A stretch of DNA of 23,032 bases from Parvularia atlantis (GCA_943704415.1 CALSCO010001426.1:1-23032), one strand, 5' to 3'; positions 1-10,600 are shown, counted from the stretch's first letter. Program-made: numbers and translations. The notes: generated by a model from the sequence alone, not told the origin.

Positions 1-395
1 GGGGGGGGCGGAGCGCACACCCGGCGCCATTTGTGGGCTTAAGGACGTCGACCCGCGTGCGCCGGGATCTCGCCAGGAGGCGGCGCGCGGCCAGGCCGCA
101 CGTGTCGCACGAGGGTGCGCGCGGCCCGCCGCCGCGGCCCCGTCCGTCCCAGCACCACAACCGCGGCAGCAGCAGCGAAGTCGCACCTCAGCGGTCGTTT
201 TGGGGGGGGGGTCGTCGGGTGATCGGCTCAGCTGGGCTCTCGCAGGACTCTCGCTGGCGACACGTGCGGCACGGAGGCGCGTGCGACGCGGGCGGAATGT
301 GCGGTGCTGCCTGCGGCACCGCGTGCGGCTCGCAGCCGCGCAGGCTGCTCCACCGTCGGCCATGATGGCAATTGCGCAGTCACGGCGATCCCGTC
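1..395. other. upstream region of the LanC-like gene, no gene seen
   Basis: No reading frame here resembles a known protein; the open frames are those expected in GC-rich DNA. The stretch opens with a G8 run and carries a T4G10 run at 198-211. Two ATGs at 362 and 365 lie just upstream of the chosen LanC-like start at 396 but are in another frame. They may lie upstream of the transcription start or act as short upstream ORFs. It probably holds the promoter and 5' leader of the LanC-like gene. No TATA-like box was seen. Confidence 0.5.
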
Positions 396-1836
396 ATGCT
401 GACCGCGCACAACGAGCGCTGCCTCGCCAACCCGTGGCGCGACGCGGCGATGGCGCGCGCGGGCGCGGGCGCGGGCGCGGGCGACGGCGCAATCGACCGG
501 CAGCGCGCGGCGCAGCTGCGCGACGAGGCGCTGGCCGCGCTCGCGGCCCAGGTGCCGCGCGACGAGCTTGTGACAGCGCGGGACCCGACCGTCTACACGG
601 GCCTCGCCGGGCGCGCGCTCATGTACGCGCGCCTGCGCCGCCTGGACGCGGCGGACGCCTACGCGCGCGCCGCGCTCGAGCGTGTGAGCCTGCATGCCGC
701 CGACGGACAGCCCGACACGTTCCTCTGCGGCACCCTCGGCGTCGCGGTGGTGGCGGCTGCTGTGGCGGCGCGGCGCGGCGCGCACGACGAGGCGGCGCGG
801 CTAGTGCGCCACGTGCGCACGTCGCTGACGGCCGGCGGGGCGGTGCCGGCGACGGTGCACGCGTCCGACGAGCTGCTGTATGGGCGCGCGGGGTGCGACT
901 CGCACTTTGCGTGCGGTTGCGATGCTGACGGGCACCGCAGGTGGCTGGCCGCGGCACACTTCCTCAACGCGGGCATGCCGCCCGACGCGTCCGACCTGCG
1001 CATCGCCGACGGCGTGCTCCGGCCGATCGTGCGCGCGGTGGTCGAGAGCGGCCAGCGGCGCGCGGCGGCCGAGGTACGCCTGCCGACCGAGCGGCCGTGG
1101 CCGCTCCTGTTCAAGTGGCATGGAAAGGCGTATCTCGGCGCTGCGCACGGCATGTGCGGCATCCTCGCAACGCTGCTGCACCGCGCCGACCTGCTGGCGC
1201 CAGACGAGCTCGCGCTTGTGCGCGCAACGCTCGACCAGCTCGTGCAGCTCGCGGATGCGCACCGCGGCCATCTCGCCAACAGCCTCGAGGGTGACTGCTC
1301 CAAGCCGCTCGTGCAGTGGTGCGCGCGCCGCTCAGCGCGGTCGTTGTCGCCGACGGCCTTGCTGACGGCCAGCGCAGGTGCCACGGCAGCCCGGGCCTCG
1401 TGCTGCTGCTGTGCCGCGCCCTGCGCGTGTGGCCTGGCGATGCGCAGCTGCTCGCGTGCGCCCAGCGCGCGGCCGATGTCGTGTGGCACCGCGGCCTGCT
1501 GCGCAAGGGCGTGGTGCACGCGCTGTCTTGCGATTGCACACACCCAGGCTGCTGACGTGCGGCCGTGTCACGCAGGGCCTCTGCCACGGCATCTGCGGCA
1601 ACGCCTACGCCTTCCTGGCGCTGCACCGGGCAACGGGCGCGCAGGAGATGTGGGAGCGCGCCACGGCGTTTGGTGAGGCGGCGGCGCAAAGGGCGGACCT
1701 GGAGCGCGACGAGCGCCTTTACGTGCCCGACCGCCCGCTGTCGCTGTTCGAGGGACAGGCGGGCGCGGTCTGCTTCTTCCACGATCTCGCGACGGGCTAT
1801 CAGGGCGACGTCGGGCCCGAAATGGGGTTCATGTGA
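396..1836 (+). CDS. LANCL: LanC-like protein (LANCL family)
   Basis: Four exons are read: 396-892, 941-1318, 1378-1513 and 1576-1836, giving about 423 residues, the usual family size. Eukaryotic LanC-like proteins are cytosolic or membrane-associated zinc proteins that add glutathione to dehydrated Ser/Thr residues in damaged proteins. The family landmarks appear in order: VYTGLAGRALMY, LLYGRAGWL (joined by splicing intron 1), WHGKAYLGAAHGMCGI, QWCHGSPG (joined across intron 2), GLCHGICGNAYAFL and SLFEGQAG near the end. The Cys of WCHG and the Cys-His of GLCHG form the known zinc site, so it looks catalytically complete. ATG 396 is chosen because RCLANPW after it matches the usual N-terminal RYFPNP region. 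Intron 1 is 48 bp with no stop, so its retention would keep the frame. It is not a bacterial lantibiotic enzyme, because introns interrupt it and no precursor peptide is nearby. Confidence 0.93.
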
Positions 1837-2032
1837 GCAGTCGCGCCACTGAGAGAACATCGATCGATCGCGATCGACCAAACAGGTTTTCGCATGGACG
1901 CGCACTCCAAGCCTTGGCACACCCGCGCACTTCCGCGTGACTCCACGCGCACCTCCTCTACCCGTGCCCCCGGCGTGCCGCCAGCTCGTGCCGCCAGCGC
2001 GTGCGCTGTTCGGCGCGGCTCTCCGTTTTCTT

Positions 2033-2036
<4 letters not shown>

Positions 2037-2104
<68 letters not shown>
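2037..2104. repeat. (TC)34 microsatellite
   Basis: A perfect 68-bp TC repeat sits 247 bp upstream of the SIT-like start codon. On the minus strand it creates an artificial Arg-Glu repeat frame that is not a protein. The purine/pyrimidine mirror structure could adopt triplex DNA or act as a GAGA-type promoter element, but nothing in the sequence proves that. Confidence 0.97.
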
Positions 2105-2109
<5 letters not shown>

Positions 2110-2295
2110 TCCCGCGCGGGCGCGCGGCGTCACTTCAGTGTCGCAAGGGAGGACGGCCATGTGGGATGCAGGCGCGCGCTGGCGCTGTGCTGGCCGGGCG
2201 AGGGGCCGGGCGAGGGGCTGCGCGCTGGACCCTGCCCCGGTGCGCTGTGCCTGACGTCCGTGTGCGCGCGCGGAGGGGGGCCAGCCGTCTGCCAC

Positions 2296-2302
2296 ATAAA
2301 AG
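2296..2302 (+). promoter_or_regulatory. possible TATA-like box of the SIT-like gene
   Basis: ATAAAAG stands out in GC-rich surroundings and lies 48 bp before ATG 2351, a sensible distance for a core promoter with a short leader. No second example at a fixed distance was found at the other genes, so this is tentative. Confidence 0.3.
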
Positions 2303-2350
2303 ACCGCGCTGGGGATGTGCGCTCAACCAACTCGCCCACCGCGCGCTCAG

Positions 2351-3895
2351 ATGTCGTCCTCAAGCAGTGTCCAGACCGACCTACGCAGCGACACGACGTC
2401 GTCGACCGCCGGCATGAGCGCAAGCGCGAGCTCGGCCAGCCTCGTCGCAACCAAGGTGCGCTTTCGGCCCCGTGAGAGCGCCGGCTGACGCGCCGTGCCG
2501 CGCCGCTCTGCAGCCCGCGCGCAAGCCTTGGACGGTCTTGCGCGTGCTCAACCGCGTGTGGAAGGCCATCAAGTACACCTACAGTTGCGCCCTGCTCGGC
2601 ATCACCCTCGGCGTGTGCTTCTACAACATCGGGCTCAACACGTCGAGCTTCTTCCCGGGCGTGCCGCTGTGGTGCGCCGCGCGCCGCGTGCACCGCGACC
2701 GGCCGCTCACCACCGTGCAGGGTCAACTACATCCTCTTTGTCGTGTTCACGTTCCTGCTGGCCGTGCTCGAGGGCACGATGATCTCGCTGTCACAGGTGC
2801 GCGCCAGCCCCGCTCTGCGCCCCAACACCGCGTCCTCACACACGCGCGCAGCTGCGCCGCGTCTCGGCCGCCAGCTACGCCAAGACGCACCCGGCCGCGT
2901 ACCTTAACACGGAGCTCGCGTTCCGCCCCGACTACCTCGAGAAGGTGCGCGCGTCTACCCGCCCCGTTGCGCGGCCCGCCGCTCACGCGCCCGCGCCTGC
3001 GCAGTTCCTCATGGGCCGCCAGGCCAACGTGATCGTGCTCGTGTTCATGCTCTCGCGCCTGCTGTCGACACCGAGCTCGGTGACCGAGGTGGGCACGCTC
3101 GGCGGCTGGATCATCAGCGGCTTCCTGCAGACGGGCCTCTTTGGCGCGTTCATCGTGCTCATCATCGGCAACCTGGTGCCGCAGGTGACCGCGGCCAAGT
3201 TTCCCGTGCAGTTCATCAACTTCACCGCGATCAACGTGCTCATCCGCTGGTGCCTGTTCATCCGCTGGATCGGGCTGCCGCACGCCTGTTGGCTCTGCGC
3301 CAAGAGCATCGCCTTTGTCCTCGGGCTCGACTGGAACGCGCCCCTGCTCGGCGACGCGCCCAAGACCGTCGGGACGCCGACCAGCAGCACGCCATCGAGC
3401 GCGCTCACGCCGTCAACCGAGGGCTCGTCGGCGCCGTCGCCGCAGGATGAGACGGCGGGCATCGTGGCCACGGGCGACGACAAGGTCTACGCCGACGACT
3501 ACGACGGGTTCATGGCCAAGCACGCCCTCTCGACGTCTGTGCGCGCGCTCAAGGCCGAGCTGCCCGCCGGCGTGCGCAAGGCCCTGACCACGCCCGAGGG
3601 CGCGCGCGACTCGTTGCACTGGGCCAGCCCCGAGCGCGTCTCCGAGGTCTTCACCACCGGCAGCCTCTCCACGCCCGACTTTCTCCGCCCGCCCACGAGC
3701 GCCGCGCACGTGCCCGCGCACATCGTCGCGTTCCAGCTCGCGGCCGAGCACCAGCGCCTCCTGCGCGAGCTCGAGGCGGCCAAGGTCGACCTGCGCAGCG
3801 CCGAGGCCAAGGCCGTGACCACGCCCCTGTACACCAGCCTTAAGACCGTCGTGGACGCGGCCGCGCTCGAGCGCCTGCAGGTGCTTGAGGAGTGA
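2351..3895 (+). CDS. SIT-like (silicon-transporter-like) membrane protein
   Basis: Five exons (2351-2455, 2514-2671, 2721-2796, 2852-2944, 3005-3895) give about 440 residues. A Ser-rich N-terminus is followed by about five hydrophobic segments near residues 56-78, 89-110, 151-166, 178-203 and 213-250. A long hydrophilic tail ends in a coiled-coil-like segment (about 385-435). Segment 2 ends LEGTMISLSQ, and the loop before segment 3 reads FLMGRQ. Diatom silicon transporters carry EGxQ after their second and GRQ at their third membrane segment and end in a coiled coil, and SIT-L proteins have one five-segment unit, so order and size agree. The GRQ motif is intact but EGxQ is only partly kept (EGTM), so substrate is not assured. 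By inference it acts at the plasma membrane or a vesicle membrane. It could instead be an unrelated five-pass protein with a chance GRQ. Confidence 0.6.
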
Positions 3896-3971
3896 GCGTT
3901 CAGTTGGAACTGGATTTGTGGTGCCTACTGCATTGCCGTTGACGTTTGGTCGACACGTGTCACCCCTACCT

Positions 3972-5643
3972 ATGAACGCGCTCTTGAACCCCGAGGCGCT
4001 GCTGCTGCCGCGGCGCTCGTCCGGTGCGGGCCCCCCCCGTGCGCGCGCCGCAGCGCACACGCGTGTTCTCACGCCGTCCCGACCCGCCAGCCGACGAGAC
4101 CTTCTCGCTGCACGCGTCTTCGGTCAACGACGCCAAAGTGCGCAAGTTCAAGCAGGTGCGTGTTTACCGCTGCCGCGCGCGCGCGCCGACGACCGACGCC
4201 GACGACGCGCCCGCCCGGCAGCTCGTCATCTCGTGGCTCAACATGTACCTGCGCGAGGACAAGGTGTACGTGCGCGACCTGATCGAGGACCTGCACGACG
4301 GCCAGCTGCTGCTGCTCTTCCTGGGTGCGCCGGAGCCCTCGCAGGCGACCAGCGGCTGACACGACGTGCGCGACAGAGAAGGTCACCAAGACCGATCTGG
4401 GCTCGCACGTTGGCGCCACGGCCGAGACGTCCAAGCGCGAGAACTTGCACATCGTCATGAAGGTCTGCCGCGAGCGCCTCGGCATTATGATGGAGGAGGG
4501 CATCGTCGACGGTGCGGCGCGGGTTGCCCGCCCGCCCGCGCCCGGCCGACCCGTCGTCGTGCGGCAGGCATCGTCGAGAAGGACTTTGTGTCGATCGCGC
4601 GGCTGTGCGTCGAGCTCGCGCACAAGCTCAAGTGCCCGTACCAGCTGCCGTCCAACATCGAGGTGGTCGTCGTGCATCGCGAGGTGCGTCTCGCCCGCGC
4701 CGCCGCCCGCTGACCGCCCGCACGCGCTCACACGCCCACGCCGCTGGCCTGCGCAGTCGATCAAGAACGTCGGCTCGGTCACCAAGACGTCGCGCCACCG
4801 CATCACCAGCGACGAGAGCAGTGCGCCGCTTCCGCACGCTGTCGTTGCCCGCGCGCTCACTGGCCGCGGCCAGGCTACGGCACGCCCGAGGCGGAGCTCA
4901 TCGACCGCGTGCAGGCCATGTCAACGACGGCGCCGTCGCTCGGGTGCGCGGATGTCGCGCTTGTTGTGGCGCGGTCTGACGAGGCGCCCGACGCCCAGCG
5001 AGCACGTCATCGCGCAGCCCGTGCGCGATGCGTTCGACGAGCTGTTCGAGCCCGCGCAGGCCGAGAAGCTCGAGTCGGTCAAGAAGGTGCGCGGGCGGCA
5101 CTGCCCGCGGGCGGCACTGCTGACGGTGGCTGCGCGGCCCAGCTGCTCACGGCCTTCGTGAACAAGCACCTGGCGCCGTGCGGGCTGCAGGTGCGCGCTC
5201 TCCATGCTTGCGTGGCCCAACGCCTGACGAGCGAGCGCGCCGCGCCAGGTGTCCAACCTGGGCCTGCAGTTCCACGACGGCGTGTACCTGGTCGTGCTCA
5301 TCGGCGCCCTCGGCAACTTTTTCGTGCCGCTGTACAACTACCACATCGCGCCGACGACGACCGAGATGAAGGTCGCGGCGGCGGCTGGCAGCGGCGGGCG
5401 CACGCGTGATGACACGCCGCACGTGCGCACGCGCGCTCAGGTGCACAACGTCAACTACGCCTTCAAGCTCATGTCGCAGATCAACGTGCAGCGCGGGGTG
5501 TGGTCAGCAGAAGGTGCGGGGCGTGTGTGTCTGTGCGCGCACGTGTGCTCAAGCTGCCAGCAGACATCGTCCGGCAGGACCAGCGCACGACAATCAGGGT
5601 GCTCTACAGCCTGTCGACCGCGTTCAAGAACGCGCCAGCATAA
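3972..5643 (+). CDS. PARV: parvin, two-CH-domain actin/ILK adaptor
   Basis: Twelve exons (3972-4023, 4091-4155, 4222-4324, 4377-4511, 4568-4683, 4757-4820, 4874-4943, 4999-5086, 5143-5190, 5249-5371, 5441-5513, 5561-5643) give about 339 residues; animal parvins have about 370. In animals parvin binds integrin-linked kinase and PINCH at adhesion sites and links them to actin. CH1 (about 40-157) has ISWLNMYL, VRDLIEDLHDGQLLL and LPSNIEVVVVHRE. CH2 (about 203-335) has RDAFDELFEP, KLESVKK, FVNKHL, FHDGVYLVVLIG, FFVPLYNY, NVNYAFKLM, ADIVRQDQRTTIRVLYSL and a TAA stop. Almost every splice junction joins family residues. The 69-bp intron at 5372-5440 lacks a stop in frame. ATG 3972 is the first in frame and leaves 76 bp after the SIT-like stop. 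The intron at 4024-4090 holds a C8 run. Confidence 0.93.
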
Positions 5644-5742
5644 CGTTGTCGCGCCGCTGTCTGTGTGCTTGCAAAGCAAAGAGCCAGAATCCGCTGGCGA
5701 CACACGACCGCGCTGCTGCGCCCCCCCCCCCCCCCCCCCGTC
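5644..5742. other. convergent 3' spacer between parvin and DnaJ-TMEM gene
   Basis: The 99-bp gap must hold both transcript ends. Its main feature is an unbroken C19 run close to the DnaJ-TMEM stop. No gene, hairpin or recognisable poly(A) signal was seen. Confidence 0.8.
5721..5739. repeat. C19 homopolymer
   Basis: Nineteen consecutive C residues (G19 in the DnaJ-TMEM transcript) lie 4 bases past the TGA of the minus-strand gene. The length should be treated with care, because sequencing and assembly errors are common in such runs. It could form a G-quadruplex in the minus-strand 3' UTR and slow polymerase. Confidence 0.95.
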
Positions 5743-7586
5743 TCAGACCATGTTGACCGTCCAGTTGCGCTGCGGCACGCCGTCTGGGGAGGCCTCGATG
5801 TAGAGACGCGTCTTGTACAGCGACGACAGCACGTCCTCGGCGTCCTCGGGCACGCCGCCGAGGTTGAAGATGCACAGCTGCGCGGCCCCCGCGCGTGTGA
5901 GGCCCACCCGACCTGCCGCATCCTGCGCGCCGCGCACACCATGCACGGCAGGCAGCAGCAGCAGCAGCAGAACAGGAAGCCCGTGATGATGAAGATCGGC
6001 ACCAACATCTGCGCGCGCTTGTCAGCACGCCCGCTCAGACGCCGCCGGGCACCGGGGCGCGCGCACTACTGGCATGGCGTACGACGGCGCCGGGCTGGTG
6101 TTGAGCCGCACGATGAGCATGCCGACGAACGCGAGGATGAGGACGAGGAAGACGGCCGTGCAGGTGATCTGCGCGCGGGGCGCCGGGCTCAGTCACACAC
6201 CCCTGCGCAGCAGCAATAGCAGCGGCAGGCAGCGCACCTGGAACACAGCCGAGTTGTACACCTGCGAGCGCTCCTCGTCCGACGACGACATGGCCATCAG
6301 CGCCCACGCGTTGGCCACGTCGAGCACGAGCGACGAGACTACGCCGATGAAGAGCGGCAGGGCCACGAGCGCCCAGTTCCACCTGGCGCGACACGGTCAG
6401 CCGACACCGGTCGCACGCACGCACGCCGGCACGCGCGCACCCGATGATGCCGTCCGCGCGCAGGGCGACAAAGACGATGAGCGTCGAGCGGATGACCCAC
6501 CACCGCAGCCAGTACAGCGCGATGAGCATGCGCTCGCGGAAGGTCTGCGCGGTGGCGTGCGCGTGAGCGGCCGCGTTTGTCCGCGCGACACGGCGCACCG
6601 GCCCGGGCATTTCCGAGTCGGGTGGCGGCGTGAGGTGCGCGCGGATGTTGGCGAGGGCGCCGAGCAGGTTGAAGAACTCCCACACGAACAGCGGGATCCA
6701 CACGTACAGCCAGCGTGGCGCGCCGTACTCGAGGTGTACAACGATGAGGATCTGTGCGCGCACAGTCAGTCCCGGCCCGCGCGCACAAACCAGCCCGGCC
6801 GCGCACCTGGAACGCGAGCACGCACACAATCGAGACGGCGTTGCTCAGCGCGGCGCTGACCTGCTCGCGGTGCTGCTCCGCGATGGCTGGGTCGTTCTGC
6901 TCGCGGTCGGCCTCCTCCTCGTCGGTTGGGCGGGGCCGCCGCAGCTGGCCCGGGAAGTTGTAGAGGAAGTAGAGCACGACGAGGGCGTCGACGACCCACA
7001 GCGGCGCGAAGGTGGCCTGCCACGTCCAGCCGACCGTGCCGTCGATCTTGACGGCGAGGAAGGCCGGGAAGGTCACGAGCATGCCCGTGAGCACGACCAT
7101 GACGAGCACGAAGCAGCACGCGAAGGAGGGGTTGAACAGGACGCTGCTGATGAACGAGCGCTCGCCAAACTGCGTGTACATCTGCAGCCCCATTGCGCCG
7201 TAGCTGTCGTAGATGGACCGCTTGCGCGGGTCCGACAGGACGTCGTACGCGTTCGTGATCTCGCGGAACTGCGGACGGCGCACGTGTCACGAACCGCGGA
7301 TCCGCTTTGGGGAGGCCCAACGCAGCCGCACCTTGTCCTCGTTGCCCGGGTTCTTGTCCGGGTGGTACACGAGCGCCAGCTTGCGGTACGCGCGCTTGAT
7401 GTCCTCGGCCGAGGCGTCGCGCGGCACCTGCAGCAGGTCGTACAGCTCGGCCCCGGCCGGCGCCGCGGCCTCGCCGTTGACGCCGCTGGCGCCGTCGTCG
7501 CCCGGCCGCCCGGCCATCCCGCTGTCGCTGCTGGTGCTGGTCGTCCGCCTGTGGCCACACACACGCAAACCGCGCACCGCGAGCAC
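5743..7586 (-). CDS. DnaJ-domain protein with TMEM185-like membrane region
   Basis: Eight exons on the minus strand: 7586 or 7517 to 7332, 7268-6807, 6751-6599, 6544-6441, 6382-6238, 6168-6067, 6008-5940, 5877-5743. The product has 474 or 451 residues. An N-terminal J domain reads [27 protein letters not shown] and, across intron 1, [17 protein letters not shown]; the HPD motif needed to stimulate Hsp70 is present. Many membrane segments follow. Two carry the TMEM185-family signature: [19 protein letters not shown] and, across an intron, [20 protein letters not shown] Cys-rich membrane end (six Cys in a row in exon 7) precedes a short tail. It is probably an ER or endomembrane co-chaperone; its clients are unknown. 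The second Met (7517) may be the better start, since the residues before it look like leader. The 54-bp intron at 6545-6598 has no stop in frame. Confidence 0.85.
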
Positions 7587-7684
7587 GGCGCATCGCGGTC
7601 AGGGCCGACCGTGGCGGCACGGCGCCCGCGCACCCTGCGCGCAACAGCGGCTCGCGGTCTCGGTCCAGCGTGGCGCGGCCACAC

Positions 7685-10600
7685 CTAGCGTTTCACTGCA
7701 AGTCGACGCGAACGCGCCAGCTCTTCGCCGTCCGACTCATAGCCGCCGCCGCCGCCGCCGCCGCCGCCACCGCCATCGCCGCCGTAGGCGGCCGACAGCC
7801 GCGTCATGCTGCCACCACCACCGCTGCCACCGTTCATGAAGCCGACGAGCGCCGCGCACGAGTCGCACACGCGCACTGGCGCCGCGCCGATGAGTTTTGC
7901 GCGGCAGATGCGCCGCCGCCCGCGCACCGGGCGAGGGGAAGCCGAGCGACGGCAGGGCCGCGCGGCGCGACGAGCACGAGCTGCAGAAGATGCGCCCGCA
8001 GCAGCGGCAGTGGTGCTTGCGCACGGTCTGGTCGAAGCGCTGCGAGCCGCGGCCGTGAGCGACCCCCGTTCACCGCTCCATGTGCGCTCACCTTGCCGCA
8101 GTTGACGCCAAGGCACACCGTCACAAACTGGTCCGGCACCCACGTGATGCGCCGCGTGCGCAGCTGCGAGCCAAGCAGGTCCTGGCGGGTCTGCGGCGCG
8201 CCCGTCAGCAGCACGCCGGCTCGCGGCCAGCGCCGGCCGCACCTGGTCGGCCTCGGCCAGCTCGGCCTGCACCTGCCGCATCGCGACCTCCATTTCCTGG
8301 TTGAGCTTGGTCAACTTGTTCATGAACGCCGACTCGAGCTGCGCGGCGGAGCGTCAGCGACCTGCGCACGACGCAACCCCCGCAAACGGACCCGCGTGCG
8401 AGAGCCCTCCAGGTCCTCCATTGTCGCCTTGCGCTCCTCCTCGCTCTTTGCGAGCCGGCTCTCCAGCTCGGAGATGCGCCGCTCAGACTCCTGCAAATGC
8501 GTGTGCGCGCGCATGTGTTTCAGCGGCGCTTCCCGCCCGGCCGCGGCCGGCGCACCTGCGCGCTGCGTGCCACCGCGTTCATCAGCTTCTTGTTGCGCGC
8601 CGTCAGCTCGTCGTTGGCCGCGGTCAGTCGGGTGATCTGGTACGAGCTCTGGACGCAGTTGTAGCAGTTGTTCTTGGCGGCCGCGGGCATGACGGCCGAC
8701 GTCAACAGCGCCGCCTTCCTGCCGTCTGCGAGTGCGCCCGACGGGGTGAGTGCGCCACCACACGCCTCGGCCAACCACGCCGCACCTGCTCCATCTGCGT
8801 CGCCCGTTGGCGAGGCAGTGCCGACGGCTGCGGCCGCGGCGGCGATGGCCGAGCCGCTGCCGTTGACGGAGGCGATCGCGGCTTTGGCGATAACGTCGTT
8901 GGCTGCACTCAGCGACAGCGTCAACTGCGTGACGAGCCGCCGCTGGTCCTCGAGCTCGGTTTGCACGCTGTCGAGGTGGTCCAGCACCGCCTGCAGCGCC
9001 GTCGCCTTGTCGCCGTCGAGCGCTGCACGTGCGCCGCGCCGTCAGCAGCGAGCGCGCGGAGCGCAGACACGCACGGCCCGTCGCGACCAGCTTGCGTATC
9101 TCGGCCACGCAGGCATTAACTGTGCGCGGTCAGGCATTTTCTTCGTGCGCGGAGGGGGCACGCACGCGCAGCACGCTTGAGCAGGTTCTGCAGCTCCTCG
9201 GGCGCGTTGCGCCGCACGGCGATCTGCAGCGGTGTCTCGTTGTTTGCGTTGACGACGCTAAGCTGCGCGCCGCTCTGCTCGGCCAGATTGTCAGCGCGCG
9301 CGTTGTGCGCAGCGCAGACCGCACCTCGATCAGCATGCCCGCGATCAGCTCATGCTCCTTTGAACCGCCGATCACGGCCGCGTGCAGCGCCGTCCACCCG
9401 TTCTGTGTGCGCACCAGGGTCAGCTGCTGCGCGCGCATGCACGGCAAGGCCGCACATCGTTGGTCAGATTCACGTCGCAGCGCCGCTCGATGCACAGCGC
9501 CACGCACTGCACCGAGCCGACCTCGGCCGCGCAAAACACGGCCGTGTTGCCTTCTGGGTCTGGCCGCAGAGCGTGAGCACAGTGCCCGTGTTGCGACGCC
9601 GCGCAGCGCACCTCGCGCGTCCACAGCCTCGCCCTTGTTGAGCAGCGTCACGAGCTCGTGCGGGTTGTTCGCCTTGGCGGCGGCGACCACGGGCGGCATA
9701 ACGCCGGAGCGGTTGTCTGGCGCGTGCAGCCGTGAGACAGCCGCACTGGGTCGCTCGCACGTGTTCCCACCCTTGCCGCGGCCCAGGCCAAAGCGCTTGG
9801 CGATGCCGCGGTTCGCCGTCGTATTGGCGCGTGGAATGTCCTTGGGCGTCGGCGCAGGCACGGGCACGCCAACTGATACCTTGGGTGCGGGCGCGGGCGC
9901 AGGTGCAGGTGCGGGCACGGGCGCAGGGGCGGGAGGCTGGGCTGGCAGCTCCACGACAGGCGACGTCGGCGGTGAGGATGCCGGCGCGGCCGCGGGTGGT
10001 GGCGCGATCGTCACGGGCGACAGGGCAGGCCGTGCAGGCGCTGGTGCCTCGGCGGGCGCAGCGGCGGGTGCGGCGGCGGGCGGGATGGCCGACGATGGCG
10101 CGGCAGCTGGGCTGGCCGGCGACGGTGCGGCAGCCTGAGTCGATGCAGCTTGCACAGCAGCAGGCGCCTGAACAGCAGCCGGCACAGCAGCAGCAGGCGC
10201 TGGCACAGCAGCCGCGGGGGAAGGCGACGCGCCGCCGCCACTCGTCGACCGGCCGTTCACGCCCAGCGGCGCTGCCGTCGGCCGCCGCGCGTACGGCTGC
10301 CGCGCGCCTGTGCTCGGCGCGCCCTTGCGCGCGGCCGTGATGGCGGCGACGATGTCGTCACGCCCGGAGCGCTCCGCATAGACCAGCGGCGACAGGCCCT
10401 GCGCGTCGGCCGCGTCGACGCTCGTGCTCTTGCCGGCCATGAGCGCCTCGACGCACTTGAGGTAGCCGAGGATGACGGCGCGGTGCAGTGGCGTGAGCCC
10501 CTTTGCGGTCGCGGCCCGCGGGGGAACGTGAGCGCGCAGACGTGAAGGTGGCGCGCGCGCGCATGCGCACATTGTCGTTGTCCTTCAGGTTCGGGTCGGC

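Larger units (their letters stand above)
1837..2350. other. intergenic region between LanC-like and SIT-like genes
   Basis: This 514-bp gap has no convincing gene. It holds a GATC-rich palindromic patch at about 1858-1877, a perfect TC dinucleotide repeat at 2037-2104, and an ATAAAAG box at 2296-2302. The last lies about 50 bp before the next start codon and could be a TATA element. A donor-like GTGCGC and a CTCAG directly before ATG 2351 leave room for a 5' leader intron. This is the promoter-bearing region for the SIT-like gene. Confidence 0.6.

Noticed and set aside
196-211. T4G10 as a telomere-type repeat
   Set aside because: It is a single unit with no tandem copies, and genes continue to the right with normal structure.
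33-365. possible small gene in the first 365 bases
   Set aside because: An Arg-rich frame with no motif; it depends on a non-ATG start and looks like leader or promoter sequence.
659-1543. 294-residue minus-strand frame over the LanC-like gene
   Set aside because: Low-complexity Ala/Arg composition, no motif, and fully antisense to the LanC-like exons.
396-1836. bacterial lantibiotic cyclase or horizontally acquired operon gene
   Set aside because: Three introns with the same splice signals as the neighbours, the eukaryotic LANCL motif order, and no precursor or dehydratase gene nearby.
1111-2295. 394-residue minus-strand frame containing an Arg-Glu repeat
   Set aside because: It is the reverse reading of LanC-like exons plus the TC microsatellite. 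It has no family motif, and the plus-strand gene explains the conserved sequence.
7738-7775. CCG trinucleotide repeat as a separate regulatory repeat
   Set aside because: It is the coding sequence for the poly-Gly tail of the ankyrin-FYVE protein read on the other strand.
8320-9108. independent FYVE gene starting at 9108
   Set aside because: The codon at 9108 is GTG, not ATG. The frame continues upstream across a good intron into the ankyrin exons, and there is no intergenic gap.
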